DNA of 64,000 nucleotides from Brucella pituitosa (GCF_003049685.1 NZ_PYSY02000001.1:1798001-1862000); one strand, 5' to 3'; counted from the first letter of the stretch, positions 35,178 to 43,912 are shown. Program-made: numbers and translations. The notes: generated by a model not told the origin, from the sequence alone.

Positions 35178-36905
35178 TCACTTACCGATCACACGATTGG
35201 CAGCCGAAACAATGGCTTCCAGTGAAGCGCTGACGATATTGTCGTTGATACCGGCACCGAACAATTTGCCGTCTTGATATGCGACTTCGACATAAGAAAT
35301 TGCCGCTGCGTCCGAACCCTGCTTGAGTGAATGCTCGGAGTAATCAACAACCGACATTTTCACGCCGAGATATTTCGACAGCGCATCGATGAAGCCATCG
35401 ATCGGGCCTGTACCCTTGCCTTCGATATTCTTGGTCACGCCATTATCAGTGATTTCAGCGGTCAGAATGCGACGGCCTTTCTGCTCGGGATCAGGATAGG
35501 TGTGGTGATCCACGAACTTGATGCGGCCTTCCGCCTGCTCCACATAGAGCTTCTGAAACTCTTCATGAATACGCTTGGATGGCAACTCTTTACCTTCTTC
35601 ATCCGTAATGTTCTGGATGATTTCGCGGAACTCCACCTGCAGATTGCGTGGCAGATTCAGGCCGTAATCGGCCTGGAGAATGTAAGCGATACCGCCCTTA
35701 CCCGACTGCGAATTGATGCGGATGATCGCTTCATAGGAACGGCCAACATCCTGCGGATCGATTGGCAGATATGGCACTTCCCAGACCGGTGAATTGGCAG
35801 TCTTGCGAACCTTCATGCCCTTGTTGATCGCATCCTGATGCGAGCCTGAGAAAGCCGTATAGACCAACTCGCCCACATAAGGGTGACGCTCTGCAATCTT
35901 CAGCTGGTTCGAATATTCGTACACATCCTTCATGCGATTGATGTCTGTGCAATCCAGCTCAGGATCAATACCCTGCGTGTACATGTTGAGCGCCAGCGTC
36001 ACCACATCGACATTGCCGGTGCGTTCGCCATTGCCGAACAGCGTACCTTCAACACGGTCAGCACCGGCCATCAGACCCAGTTCGGTCGCAGCGATGCCCG
36101 TGCCACGGTCATTATGCGGATGCAGCGAAATGATCAGGTTTTCGCGATTATCGAGATTGCGGCACATCCATTCAATCTGGTCGGCATAAACATTTGGCGT
36201 GTTCATTTCGACTGTTGAAGGCAGATTGAGGATCAGCTTGTTCTCAGCAGTCGGTTTGACAATTTCTGTCACCGCATTGCAGATTTCCAGCGCCACTTCC
36301 AGCTCGGTGCCGGTGAAGCTTTCCGGCGAATACTGGAAGCGATAGCCACCCCCTTCAGCATTGGCTGCTTTCGCAGCCATATCCATGATCATCTTTGCAG
36401 CATCGGTCGCAATCTGCTTGATGCCCTTGACGTCCTTGTTGAAAACGACGCGACGCTGCAATTCACTGGTCGAATTGTAGAAGTGGATGATTGGCGTCTT
36501 CGCACCTTCCAGCGCTTCAAAAGTACGCGTGATCAGTTCAGGGCGGCACTGCACCAGCACCTGCAAATCAACTTCGTCAGGCGTATCGCCCTGTTCGATT
36601 GCCCAGCGGCAGAAGTCGAAATCAGTCTGCGAAGCCGATGGGAAGCCAATTTCGATTTCCGGGAAACCCATATCGACCAGCAGGCGGAACATGCGCTCCT
36701 TGCGGTCGTGGCCCATTGGGTCAACCAAGGCCTGATTGCCGTCGCGCAGATCGACCGAGCACCAGATTGGCGCCTTCTCGATGCGCTTTGCAGGCCATGT
36801 ACGGTCATCAAGCTTTGGAAATGGAAACGGCGAATATTTTACAGCCGCGTCAGGCATGCCTTTAGGCTTTGCAGCGGAGACAGTCGTATTTGGATTATGG
36901 TTCAT
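35178..36905 (-). CDS. leuA: 2-Isopropylmalate synthase
   Basis: First enzyme of leucine synthesis, condensing acetyl-CoA with 2-oxoisovalerate. Seen in 575 residues: catalytic CSVDLRDGNQALVDPM, the HPHNDRGTGIA metal-ligand motif, GADRVEGTLFGNGERTGNVD, and a C-terminal LeuA allosteric dimer domain (residues about 430-570). The long fungal/actinobacterial-type form (leuA2), about 60 residues longer than the E. coli enzyme. ATG 36905 is preceded by GGGAGGATGAGAAG; an in-frame start at 36947 would add 14 residues. An upstream Leu-rich leader ORF and alternative hairpins suggest attenuation. Confidence 0.95.
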   Translation of the reverse strand: MNHNPNTTVSAAKPKGMPDAAVKYSPFPFPKLDDRTWPAKRIEKAPIWCSVDLRDGNQALVDPMGHDRKERMFRLLVDMGFPEIEIGFPSASQTDFDFCRWAIEQGDTPDEVDLQVLVQCRPELITRTFEALEGAKTPIIHFYNSTSELQRRVVFNKDVKGIKQIATDAAKMIMDMAAKAANAEGGGYRFQYSPESFTGTELEVALEICNAVTEIVKPTAENKLILNLPSTVEMNTPNVYADQIEWMCRNLDNRENLIISLHPHNDRGTGIAATELGLMAGADRVEGTLFGNGERTGNVDVVTLALNMYTQGIDPELDCTDINRMKDVYEYSNQLKIAERHPYVGELVYTAFSGSHQDAINKGMKVRKTANSPVWEVPYLPIDPQDVGRSYEAIIRINSQSGKGGIAYILQADYGLNLPRNLQVEFREIIQNITDEEGKELPSKRIHEEFQKLYVEQAEGRIKFVDHHTYPDPEQKGRRILTAEITDNGVTKNIEGKGTGPIDGFIDALSKYLGVKMSVVDYSEHSLKQGSDAAAISYVEVAYQDGKLFGAGINDNIVSASLEAIVSAANRVIGK

Positions 36906-36991
36906 GGTCTTCTCATCCTCCCGGCGCAAACAGTTCTGCACTGTCATAACGACACGGATATCTCGTCTTAAAATTCAAATGTGGATTTTGA

Positions 36992-37058
36992 GAAAGGAGC
37001 ATGCGTCAGCGGGACTTCAATCGACCGCCGGACGCTCCTTTCAACGAGCCCGGCGATC
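36992..37058 (-). promoter_or_regulatory. Mutually exclusive hairpins in the leuA leader
   Basis: On the leuA transcript, GATCGCCGG (37058-37050) pairs with CCGGCGGTC (37031-37023), while GAAAGGAGC (37042-37034) pairs with GCTCCTTTC (37000-36992). The 5' arm of the second lies in the loop of the first, so the two cannot form together. The leader-peptide stop lies in between, as expected of an attenuator. The second hairpin is not followed by a U-tract, so the mechanism of termination is unclear. Confidence 0.6.
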
Positions 37059-37163
37059 GCCGCTAAGGCCGAGGGTAAGAAGCGAGTTTAGAACGCAAAC
37101 ATTTACGCGCGCGCTGGAAGCGGCGGCGGAATGTTCCAGAGATGTTGCGTTCTTCATAACCAT
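37041..37163 (-). CDS. leuL: leuA leader peptide, 40 residues, Leu-rich
   Basis: Small reading frame 136 bases upstream of leuA on the same strand. The product ends VCVLNSLLTLGLSGDRRAR: five leucines in nine positions (codons CTA, CTT, CTT, CTC, CTT) close to the stop. This is the layout of a leader peptide whose translation senses charged tRNA-Leu. ATG codons at 37163 and 37157 are possible and neither has a strong ribosome site. Leader-peptide control of leu genes is well known in enterobacteria and has been predicted for leuA in alphaproteobacteria. Function here is inference from layout. Confidence 0.7.
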   Translation of the reverse strand: MVMKNATSLEHSAAASSARVNVCVLNSLLTLGLSGDRRAR

Positions 37164-37215
37164 GGAGACGCTTTTACACTCGAGGTTCAAAACGCGCAAG
37201 CTGCTATTTGTTTTA

Positions 37216-37315
37216 TGCGCACCCCGAAAAGTGCGTAGCGGTTTTCGGATGGGATGCGCATCAAATATAAAGATTAGAGCGCCGATCTGATAAAATCAGA
37301 TCGAAACGCGCTCTA
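37216..37315. repeat. Palindromic intergenic repeat, two-part copy 5
   Basis: GCGCACCCCGAAAAGTGCG...GGATGCGCAT unit, linker, then AGAGCGCCGATCTGATAAAAT..CGAAACGCGCTCTA (in parts). On the minus strand its first triplet TAG is the stop codon of the CDF transporter. Confidence 0.85.
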
Positions 37316-38221
37316 TGCAAAAGGCACGGAACTCGTGCCCAGCGGCAGTTTTGCCTCATCTTCCGGCTCAACGTGGATCACGACGCGCGCGCTTTCGATC
37401 TGCGCTTTCAGTGCATCTTCGATTCGGTCGCATATGATATGTGCGTCGCCCACGCTCATATCGGCGACCACAACCAGATGAAACTCGATGAAGGTGACAC
37501 GGCCTGCAATGCGGGTCTTGAGATCATGAACTTCCAGCGCACCACCGGCATTCGCTGAAATCACATCGCGAATGCGCATTTCCTCGGCAGGCTCGACCCC
37601 AATATCCATCAAGCCCTGCACTGATTTATTGATAACGCCCCAGCCCTGCCAGAGAATGTTGATCGCAACCAGAATTGCGAGCAGCGGATCGAGTATCGCC
37701 CAACCCGTAATGACGGCACCGACAAGGCCAACCAGAACGCCGACCGACGTAAACACGTCAGTCATAATATGCTGGCCATCTGCTTCTAAAGCAGGCGAAC
37801 GCGCACTGCGACCCGTGCGAATGAGCAGCATAGCCCAGAAAGCATTTATCGCAGCAGCGCCCGTATTGATCGCAAGACCCAGCCACGGCTCATCAAGCTG
37901 ACGCGGATTCTCAAGCGCAGACCATGCTTCTTTTGCAATCAAAAGGGCTGCAATCGTAATCAGCACACCTTCAACAACTGCCGAAATATACTCTGCCTTA
38001 TGATGACCAAACGGATGGTTTTCGTCGGCTGGCTTGTAGCTGACACTGATTGCCCACCATGCACCGAGTGCCGCAATGACATTGACGATCGATTCCAGAG
38101 CATCCGAATAGAGTGCCACGGAGCCAGTCAGCGCATAGGCCAGATATTTCAGCCCCATTACGCCCAGCGCAACAGGAATCGACCAAGCGGCGAGCCGCCG
38201 AACTTTTACACTCGCGTCCAT
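37313..38221 (-). CDS. Cation diffusion facilitator (CDF) family metal efflux protein
   Basis: Inner-membrane divalent metal/proton antiporter of 302 residues. Seen: about six helices, SDALESIVNVIAAL in helix 2 and HIMTDVFTSVGVLVG in helix 5 holding the transport-site Asp/His residues, HPFGHHKAEY after helix 2, and a cytosolic C-terminal domain (LKTRIAGRVTFIEFHLVVVADMSVGDAH in part). ATG 38221 has AAGG upstream. Zn, Fe, Mn or Co could be the substrate; the DxxxS/HxxxD pattern does not settle it. The TAG stop comes from the adjoining repeat. Confidence 0.9.
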   Translation of the reverse strand: MDASVKVRRLAAWSIPVALGVMGLKYLAYALTGSVALYSDALESIVNVIAALGAWWAISVSYKPADENHPFGHHKAEYISAVVEGVLITIAALLIAKEAWSALENPRQLDEPWLGLAINTGAAAINAFWAMLLIRTGRSARSPALEADGQHIMTDVFTSVGVLVGLVGAVITGWAILDPLLAILVAINILWQGWGVINKSVQGLMDIGVEPAEEMRIRDVISANAGGALEVHDLKTRIAGRVTFIEFHLVVVADMSVGDAHIICDRIEDALKAQIESARVVIHVEPEDEAKLPLGTSSVPFA

Positions 38222-38478
38222 CACGAACCTTCAGATACTTAAATTCTTGTCCCGACCAGCGGGTTGAGCTCAATATGAAGCTCACTGCGCATTCACTCTG
38301 GCCAAGCCAGTCAGCAGCATTTCGATAGCCGTTCTATAGCCTAGAAAGCTCAAGTATCGAACCCCTCTTCTGCACTTATCGCATTTAATTTTCTCCTGCA
38401 AATGCAAGGCATTACAGTTGCAAATGGTTCGCTAAAGCAGCTCCGGAAAACTATGGTTTTATAAGGCCCTAAATGCAA
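38222..38478. other. Intergenic region between trpE(G) and the CDF gene
   Basis: About 257 bases that must contain the CDF promoter on the minus strand. I see no gene, repeat or clear operator. Confidence 0.5.
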
Positions 38479-38508
38479 AACCGGCCGCAGTTTTCACCAC
38501 GGCCGGTT
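38479..38508 (-). terminator. Terminator after trpE(G)
   Basis: AACCGGCCG...CGGCCGGTT: 9-bp perfect stem, followed on the minus strand by TTTGC, a short T run. It ends the trp leader-trpE(G) transcript. Confidence 0.75.
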
Positions 38509-38534
38509 GATTGTTTTGTCGAACAGAAATGCTG

Positions 38535-40730
38535 TTAGTAGTTGCTACGACGCGCTTTATGCTTTCTTGCCAGATGCGTCACAACATTTTCGATCATTCG
38601 CATCCCCGCATTATGCCCCAGCGTCATGATGGATTCGGGATGGAACTGAACGGCTGCCACAGGCTCTTTCTTATGTTCGAATGCCATGATGACGCCGTCT
38701 TCCGTCTCCGCCGTTACCAGAAAATCATCCGGCAGACGTTCAGGATCGGCAAAGATCGAGTGGTAGCGCCCAACCGTCACTTCCTTCGGCAAGCCTGAGA
38801 AGATGCGTTCCGGCTTTGAAACCCGGATACGCGACGGCTTGCCATGCATCGGAATGCGCAGCTGGCGCAGCGTACCGCCATAGGCTTCGGCCAGCGCCTG
38901 AAGCCCAAGGCAGACACCGAAGATCGGCAGTTCCCGCTTGCGCGCCTTGTCGATGGTCGCCTTACAATCAAAATCCTGAGGCGTACCCGGTCCGGGCGAC
39001 AGCACGACAAGATCAGGATTGATGCGATCGAACACTTCTTCAGCAACCGGCGAACGAACGGTCGCAACTGTTGCGCCGGTCTGGCGGAAGTAATTGGCGA
39101 GTGTGTGCACAAAAGAATCTTCGTGATCCACAAGCAGGATCGAAATCCCCTCGCCCACTTTTGCCGCCACCCGCTCTTCTACCACATGATTGCTCTTCTG
39201 CGCTTCACGCACGGCGGCAATCATTGCAGATGCTTTCAGTTCGGTTTCTGCTTCTTCCTCTTCCGGATTGGAATCAAACAGCAGCGTCGCACCGGCACGG
39301 ATTTCAGCCACGCCGTCTTTCACACGGATCGTGCGAAGCGTGAGACCGGTATTCATGTCGCCGTTGAAATGCATCATGCCGATAGCACCGCCATACCATG
39401 CACGGGGGCTGCGTTCGTTTTCTTCAAGGAAGCGCATAGCCCAGAGCTTCGGCGCACCGGTTACCGTTACAGCCCATGCGTGGCTGAGGAAGCCGTCAAA
39501 CGCATCCATGCCATCGCGCAGACGGCCTTCAATATGGTCAACCGTGTGGATCAGACGCGAATACATCTCGATCTGACGACGACCGATAACGCGTACAGAA
39601 CCCGGCTCGCAGACGCGGCTCTTGTCGTTGCGATCCACGTCCGAGCACATGGTCAGCTCAGACTCGTCTTTCTTGGAATTGAGCAGTTTCAGGATCTGCT
39701 CGGAATCTGAAATCGCGTCTTCACCGCGCTTGATTGTGCCCGAAATCGGGCAGGTCTCGATGCGACGGCCATTGACGCGCACGAACATTTCCGGCGAAGC
39801 GCCAACCAGATACTCGTTCTCACCGAGATTGATGAAGAAGGAATATGGAGATGGATTGATCGTCTTCAGGCGTCGGAAAATCTCGGAGGGTGCCGTGTGG
39901 CAGCGTTCATAGAACGTCTGTCCCGGCACAACTTCGAACAGATCACCACGCTGGAAGCTGGCCTTGGCACGCTCGACCAGCTTGGCATATTCGCCAGGAT
40001 TGTGATCACCGCGCTCCAGGTCCCGTTCAGCAGGCTTGAAAGCTTGCACTGGTGTGGCCCGATCAAGATCGTGTGTGGATGAACCGCCGCAAACAAACTC
40101 GTAACGATCTACCCAGGCGCGTGCCGAATAATGATCCGCCACAAAGATTTCATCAGGAATGAAAAGCACCAGATCACGCTGATCGTCCGGGCGCTTCAAC
40201 TTGTACTGGATTGGATCGAACTGGAATGCGAGATCATAGCCGAAAGCACCGTAAAGGCCGAGATTTGCATCTTCTTCAGAGAAGAACAGGCCGACAATCG
40301 CACGCAGCACGGTAAAGACCGACGGCATACGTGAGCGTTCTTCTTCGGTGAAGGTGCCGGTGGGTTCAGCAATCGTCAGCTCGATAAGATCTTCGTCGGC
40401 CTTATCGACCTTCACTTCGGCAAGCGCCTGCACCGTCTTAAGGATCGGACGCAGCAGGATCGTGCCGCGCTTGTTTAGCGCTTCGATACGCATCTGGCGA
40501 GCACGCGAGGTGATCACGACTGGCGGATCGACAATTGCCGTGTCCCATCGCGTGTAGCGGCCAGGATATTCGTAGTTGGAAGAAAAGACCGCGCCCCGCC
40601 GCTCATTGAGAGCATCGATATAAGTTTCGATGGCTCCCTTATAAGCAGTCAGATGGCGCACGCGTTCGACAACAACGCCGCCCGCTGTCTCGTGCCTGAA
40701 TATCTCGCTATCCGCAATCTTCGCATTCAT
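38535..40730 (-). CDS. trpE: Anthranilate synthase, fused TrpE and TrpG components
   Basis: Single-chain anthranilate synthase (731 residues), the TrpE(G) fusion typical of Rhizobiales. N-terminal chorismate-binding part: [64 protein letters not shown] and [17 protein letters not shown]-terminal glutamine amidotransferase part: [41 protein letters not shown] with catalytic Cys, and [11 protein letters not shown] with catalytic His. Start at ATG 40730 with GGGAA upstream. Expression is controlled by the trpL leader and terminator just upstream. Confidence 0.97.
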   Translation of the reverse strand: MNAKIADSEIFRHETAGGVVVERVRHLTAYKGAIETYIDALNERRGAVFSSNYEYPGRYTRWDTAIVDPPVVITSRARQMRIEALNKRGTILLRPILKTVQALAEVKVDKADEDLIELTIAEPTGTFTEEERSRMPSVFTVLRAIVGLFFSEEDANLGLYGAFGYDLAFQFDPIQYKLKRPDDQRDLVLFIPDEIFVADHYSARAWVDRYEFVCGGSSTHDLDRATPVQAFKPAERDLERGDHNPGEYAKLVERAKASFQRGDLFEVVPGQTFYERCHTAPSEIFRRLKTINPSPYSFFINLGENEYLVGASPEMFVRVNGRRIETCPISGTIKRGEDAISDSEQILKLLNSKKDESELTMCSDVDRNDKSRVCEPGSVRVIGRRQIEMYSRLIHTVDHIEGRLRDGMDAFDGFLSHAWAVTVTGAPKLWAMRFLEENERSPRAWYGGAIGMMHFNGDMNTGLTLRTIRVKDGVAEIRAGATLLFDSNPEEEEAETELKASAMIAAVREAQKSNHVVEERVAAKVGEGISILLVDHEDSFVHTLANYFRQTGATVATVRSPVAEEVFDRINPDLVVLSPGPGTPQDFDCKATIDKARKRELPIFGVCLGLQALAEAYGGTLRQLRIPMHGKPSRIRVSKPERIFSGLPKEVTVGRYHSIFADPERLPDDFLVTAETEDGVIMAFEHKKEPVAAVQFHPESIMTLGHNAGMRMIENVVTHLARKHKARRSNY

Positions 40731-40803
40731 GACTGGCAATTCCCAAGTGTTATACGTTATCGAGCACTTCCAAAACCCGGCATTATTCGGATAGCCAAAC
40801 AAA

Positions 40804-40832
40804 AAGGCCGCCCGGATAATCCCAGCGGCCTT
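40804..40832 (-). terminator. trp attenuator terminator
   Basis: On the minus strand AAGGCCGC...GCGGCCTT followed by TTTTGTTT. The arm GGCCGCT can instead pair with AGCGGCC (40870-40864) just after the trpL stop, giving an antiterminator. Classical attenuation layout, 74 bases before trpE(G). Confidence 0.9.
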
Positions 40833-40871
40833 ATCTAAAACGCAAATGCACAAACGCCTGCGTGGCCGCTT

Positions 40872-40919
40872 TTAGCGAGCCCACCACCAGATTTTTGTAT
40901 CAATGCGCGAAATGTTCAT
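40872..40919 (-). CDS. trpL: trp leader peptide with three consecutive Trp
   Basis: 15-residue peptide MNISRIDTKIWWWAR. The WWWAR ending equals that of the Sinorhizobium meliloti TrpL peptide. Ribosome stalling at the Trp codons selects the antiterminator over the hairpin at 40804. In S. meliloti the attenuated leader RNA also acts in trans as the small RNA rnTrpL, so a similar RNA of roughly 120 bases is expected from this locus. Confidence 0.93.
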   Translation of the reverse strand: MNISRIDTKIWWWAR

Positions 40920-40927
40920 GGCGATAC

Positions 40928-40955
40928 TGTTAGCCTTCCCTCGCATCGCTTGCAA
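40928..40955 (-). promoter_or_regulatory. Candidate promoter of trpL-trpE(G)
   Basis: On the minus strand TTGCAA (40955-40950), 16 bases, CTAACA (40933-40928). The first trpL base is eight bases after the -10 element, so the transcript would start at or very close to the AUG, as in leaderless rhizobial trpL. Confidence 0.5.
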
Positions 40956-40990
40956 CTGGAAAATTGAACTCCTGAACGGAGCACACCATG

Positions 40991-41032
40991 CCTGCCATCC
41001 CGTTCCTGTCATCCCACTCCTGTCATACTTGT
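40991..41032. repeat. Three tandem 14-base repeats upstream of the trp promoter
   Basis: CCTGCCATCCCGTT, CCTGTCATCCCACT, CCTGTCATACTTGT in direct tandem, starting 36 bases upstream of the candidate trp -35 element. Regular 14-base phasing is visible by eye. Function unknown. Confidence 0.65.
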
Positions 41033-41529
41033 CAGTTTCGCTGCAGAACGAAATTTTTCAGACTATGCCGGATAGAACGGTGAGGAGAAAATCCGGACAT
41101 ATGAACCGGTCGAGACTATCCACCAGGACCTGAGCCGAAAACGCAAAGCGACTTTGCGTGACGCAAATGCGCCAAAACAAATAGATAGAGCAGCTTCAGC
41201 CTCAACTGAAACTGCTTTCGCCCTTGTTCAGGACTACTCGACTTATGGTCGGCGTACCTTTACCGGCGAGCAGTAGGTATAACACCTGCCAGACGTCATG
41301 ACTTTATACGTGCAATATCACTTTAAGTATACCCGCATACTACTATAGGTTGTATATAGCTGGCAACTGTTAGTTCTATCGTTGATCCCTTCTTTTCAAC
41401 CGCATGAAAGGGATCCAACTTATGTGTGCGTCAAAAGTTTTACCTTGCGCCAAACGCAGAATTCGGATTCATTTCGCAAGCAAATCATTTATAATTAATC
41501 AATAAAAAGACGCCGAAGCAGGCAGTCAA
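41033..41529. promoter_or_regulatory. Long intergenic region upstream of the Lrp-type gene
   Basis: No convincing gene. Structures seen: CGCAAAG-CGA-CTTTGCG (41142-41158) overlapping a 15-base palindrome TTTGCGTGACGCAAA (41153-41167); AGTAT-ACCCGC-ATACT (41326-41341); GATCCCTT...AAAGGGATC (41384-41413). AT-rich after 41290. These may be operator sites for the Lrp gene or decayed repeats. Confidence 0.45.
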
Positions 41530-42003
41530 ATGGGGACAACGATGAAAAATATCGATGCGATGGACAGGAGTATTCTGCACGCGCTTCAGGAAAACGGCCG
41601 ACTGACCAACACTGAACTCGCTGATCGCATTAATCTTTCCCAGACTGCAACCGCAGAACGCGTCAAGCGCCTGACGCGAGAGGGGTATATTCTCGGCTAT
41701 TCAGCGCATCTGTCGCCCAAAATGCTCGATCGCTCAATGTTGGTCTTTATCGAGATCAAACTCGACCGCACCACACCGGAAGTCTTTGAAACATTCTCTA
41801 CTTTCACACGTGGCAATCCCGACATTCTGGAGTGCCACATGGTTGCAGGTGGCTTCGATTATCTGATCAAAGCACGCGTATCCGATATGGATCATTATCG
41901 GCGGTTTTTGTCGGAGGCGCTGCTGTCGTTACCCGGCGTGCGAGAGTCCCACACCTACGCGGTTATGGAAGAGGTCAAAGAAACGTCGCACATCGCTGTG
42001 TGA
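41530..42003 (+). CDS. Lrp/AsnC family transcriptional regulator
   Basis: Feast/famine regulator of 157 residues: N-terminal helix-turn-helix (DRSILHALQENGRLTNTELADRINLSQTATAERVKRL in part) and C-terminal RAM ligand-binding domain (HMVAGGFDYLIKARVSDMDHYRRF; VRESHTYAVMEEVKE). The PGV/TYAVMEEVK ending resembles Lrp proteins that control proline dehydrogenase or branched-chain amino-acid genes. Starts at 41530 (AGGCAG upstream) or 41542 (GGGGA upstream) are both possible. Target genes are not evident from the neighbours. Confidence 0.92.
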   Translation: MGTTMKNIDAMDRSILHALQENGRLTNTELADRINLSQTATAERVKRLTREGYILGYSAHLSPKMLDRSMLVFIEIKLDRTTPEVFETFSTFTRGNPDILECHMVAGGFDYLIKARVSDMDHYRRFLSEALLSLPGVRESHTYAVMEEVKETSHIAV

Positions 42004-42099
42004 CACTGGAATCATCGGCAACCCGTATAAACCTACTGCCAGCGTGATGACAGTATGAGACGGCACGTTGCCGATATCCGCTTGCCAATAATTATTTAC

Positions 42100-42111
42100 G
42101 GGTATATACCC
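42100..42111. promoter_or_regulatory. Palindrome abutting the marR start codon
   Basis: GGGTATATACCC, perfect 12-base palindrome, ends five bases before the ATG of the MarR gene and leaves no room for a ribosome site. Probably the regulator's own operator or overlapping core promoter of a leaderless transcript. The string TATACCCGCATA recurs at 41329 upstream of the Lrp gene. Confidence 0.55.
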
Positions 42112-42116
42112 GCATA

Positions 42117-42518
42117 ATGTCCAATCCATGTTTCTGCATCCTTCTGCGCCAGGCGGCGAGAAAATCTTCCAGCGTTTACGACCAAGCGCTGGCGCCGCTT
42201 GGCATCAATGTTGCCCAGTTCAGCCTGCTGCGAAAGATTTCGCGCGCGCAATCGATCTCATTGACCGAACTTGCCCGGCTTGCCGATCTTGATCGGTCAA
42301 CCATGGGCCGCAATGCGAAGGTGCTGCAGCGTATGGACCTCGTCGAACAGACGCCGGGTGAAGATCATCGTGAGACCCACATCGCTTTGACGGCGATGGG
42401 CCGCGACCTTGTCGAGCGCGGCGCACCGCTATGGGATGAGGCACAGGAAGAAATAGAAGCAAAACTTGGGAGCGAGGGAGTGGAGCAATTGCTTACCCTT
42501 CTCCGCGCCTTTGACTGA
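42117..42518 (+). CDS. MarR family transcriptional regulator
   Basis: Winged-helix regulator of 133 residues. Begins MSNPCFCILLRQAARKSS, the Cys-x-Cys N-terminus of a MarR subgroup, then LAPLGINVAQFSLLRKIS, ISLTELARLADLDRSTMGRNAKVLQRMDLVEQ (recognition helix region) and the wing DHRETHIALTAMG. The CFC motif fixes the start despite there being no Shine-Dalgarno sequence. The MFS transporter gene follows 101 bases later on the same strand and is the likely target. The two N-terminal Cys residues could make it redox- or metal-responsive (inference). Confidence 0.9.
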   Translation: MSNPCFCILLRQAARKSSSVYDQALAPLGINVAQFSLLRKISRAQSISLTELARLADLDRSTMGRNAKVLQRMDLVEQTPGEDHRETHIALTAMGRDLVERGAPLWDEAQEEIEAKLGSEGVEQLLTLLRAFD

Positions 42519-42619
42519 AAACAATGACCAAAAGCCCATTCAGCCTGTAACTGGCAAACTGGGTTGATTTTCAACTTTGCGGCTGTTCAAAAATCAGCCA
42601 GTGTCCGAAAGCGCCGAGA

Positions 42620-43912
42620 ATGATTTCAGCCAGCCTTGCCAGTTTTCTTGCGCAACGAAACATCCATTATGGATGGGTCGTCGCTGCTGTCACCTTCCTC
42701 ACCATGCTGGCAACGGCTGCGGCGATGGGATCAGCAGGCATATTGATTGAGCCACTTCAAAGTGAGTTCGGCTGGACCAACGCGGATATTTCCTTCGCCA
42801 TGGCTCTGCGTCTGGTTCTGTTCGGGCTGATGGGGCCATTTGCAGCTGCCTTCATGAACCAGTTTGGTCTTCGTCGGGTGGTCATGACAGCATTGATCAT
42901 GATTTCATTGGGCCTTGTCGGCTCGATTTTCATGACGGAGCAATGGCAGATGGTGGCACTTTGGGGCGTCGTCATCGGACTTGGCACAGGCATGACCGCG
43001 CTCGTGCTGGGCGCGACCGTTGCCGCACGGTGGTTTGAAAAGCGCCGCGGCCTCGTCGTCGGCATGATGACGGCCAGCAACGCGACCGGACAGCTTATTT
43101 TCATGCCAATTCTGGCCAGTGTAAGCCAAAACATCGGCTGGCGCATGTCGCTTACAATTGTCATTTCCTTCCTGCTGGCAGCCCTTTTGCTGGTTCTGGC
43201 GCTGATGCGCGACAATCCGGCCGATATTGGCCTCAAGCCATATGGTCGTACAGCGCCCATGCCTGCAGCAGAACCAAAGAAGCGCTTTGCATCGATGTTG
43301 CTCTCGCCTCTGGTAACGTTGCGTGAGGCCTCATCCACAACCACCTTCTGGGTGCTATTCATCACATTCTTCGTCTGTGGTTTTTCCACAAACGGCTTGA
43401 TCCAGACCCACTGGATTGCGCTTTGCGGAGACTTCGGAATTGTTCCTGTTGGTGCAGCGGGCATTCTCGCGGTCATCGGTGCCTTCGATCTCATCGGCAC
43501 GATTGCGTCTGGTTGGCTTACCGACCGCTTCGACAATCGCTGGCTCTTGTTCTGGTTCTATGCCCTGCGCGGCCTGTCGCTCATCTATCTGACGTTCACA
43601 GATTTCACACTCTACGAGCTTGCACTCTTCGCAGTGTTCTATGGCCTCGACTGGGTAGCCACCGTGCCACCAACCGTAAAGCTTGCGGCTGAACAGTTCG
43701 GCCCTGAAAAGGCTGGCATGGTGTTTGGCTGGGTATTCACTGGCCATCAGGTGGGCGCGGCTGCAGCTGCGGCTTTCGCAGGCTATGTCCGCACCGATTA
43801 CGATAGCTACACACCAGCACTTATTCTGGCAGGTGCTATGTGTTTCGCTGCTGCTGCGATGGTGTTTCTCATCAATCGCCCGTCGAGACGTGCTGTGCTT
43901 CAGGCATCATGA
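42620..43912 (+). CDS. Major facilitator superfamily transporter, OFA/monocarboxylate type
   Basis: Twelve-helix inner-membrane transporter of 430 residues. Seen: HYGWVVAAVTFLTMLATAAAMGSAGI in helix 1, the GPFAAAFMNQFGLRRVV loop 2-3 motif, TVAARWFEKRRGLVVGMMTASNATGQ typical of the oxalate/formate antiporter and monocarboxylate branch, a central cytosolic loop (residues 205-235) and the repeat motif GWLTDRFDNRW. Substrate unknown; organic anions are the usual cargo. Probably controlled by the MarR protein upstream. Its end is followed by three palindromic elements in a row. Confidence 0.88.
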   Translation: MISASLASFLAQRNIHYGWVVAAVTFLTMLATAAAMGSAGILIEPLQSEFGWTNADISFAMALRLVLFGLMGPFAAAFMNQFGLRRVVMTALIMISLGLVGSIFMTEQWQMVALWGVVIGLGTGMTALVLGATVAARWFEKRRGLVVGMMTASNATGQLIFMPILASVSQNIGWRMSLTIVISFLLAALLLVLALMRDNPADIGLKPYGRTAPMPAAEPKKRFASMLLSPLVTLREASSTTTFWVLFITFFVCGFSTNGLIQTHWIALCGDFGIVPVGAAGILAVIGAFDLIGTIASGWLTDRFDNRWLLFWFYALRGLSLIYLTFTDFTLYELALFAVFYGLDWVATVPPTVKLAAEQFGPEKAGMVFGWVFTGHQVGAAAAAAFAGYVRTDYDSYTPALILAGAMCFAAAAMVFLINRPSRRAVLQAS

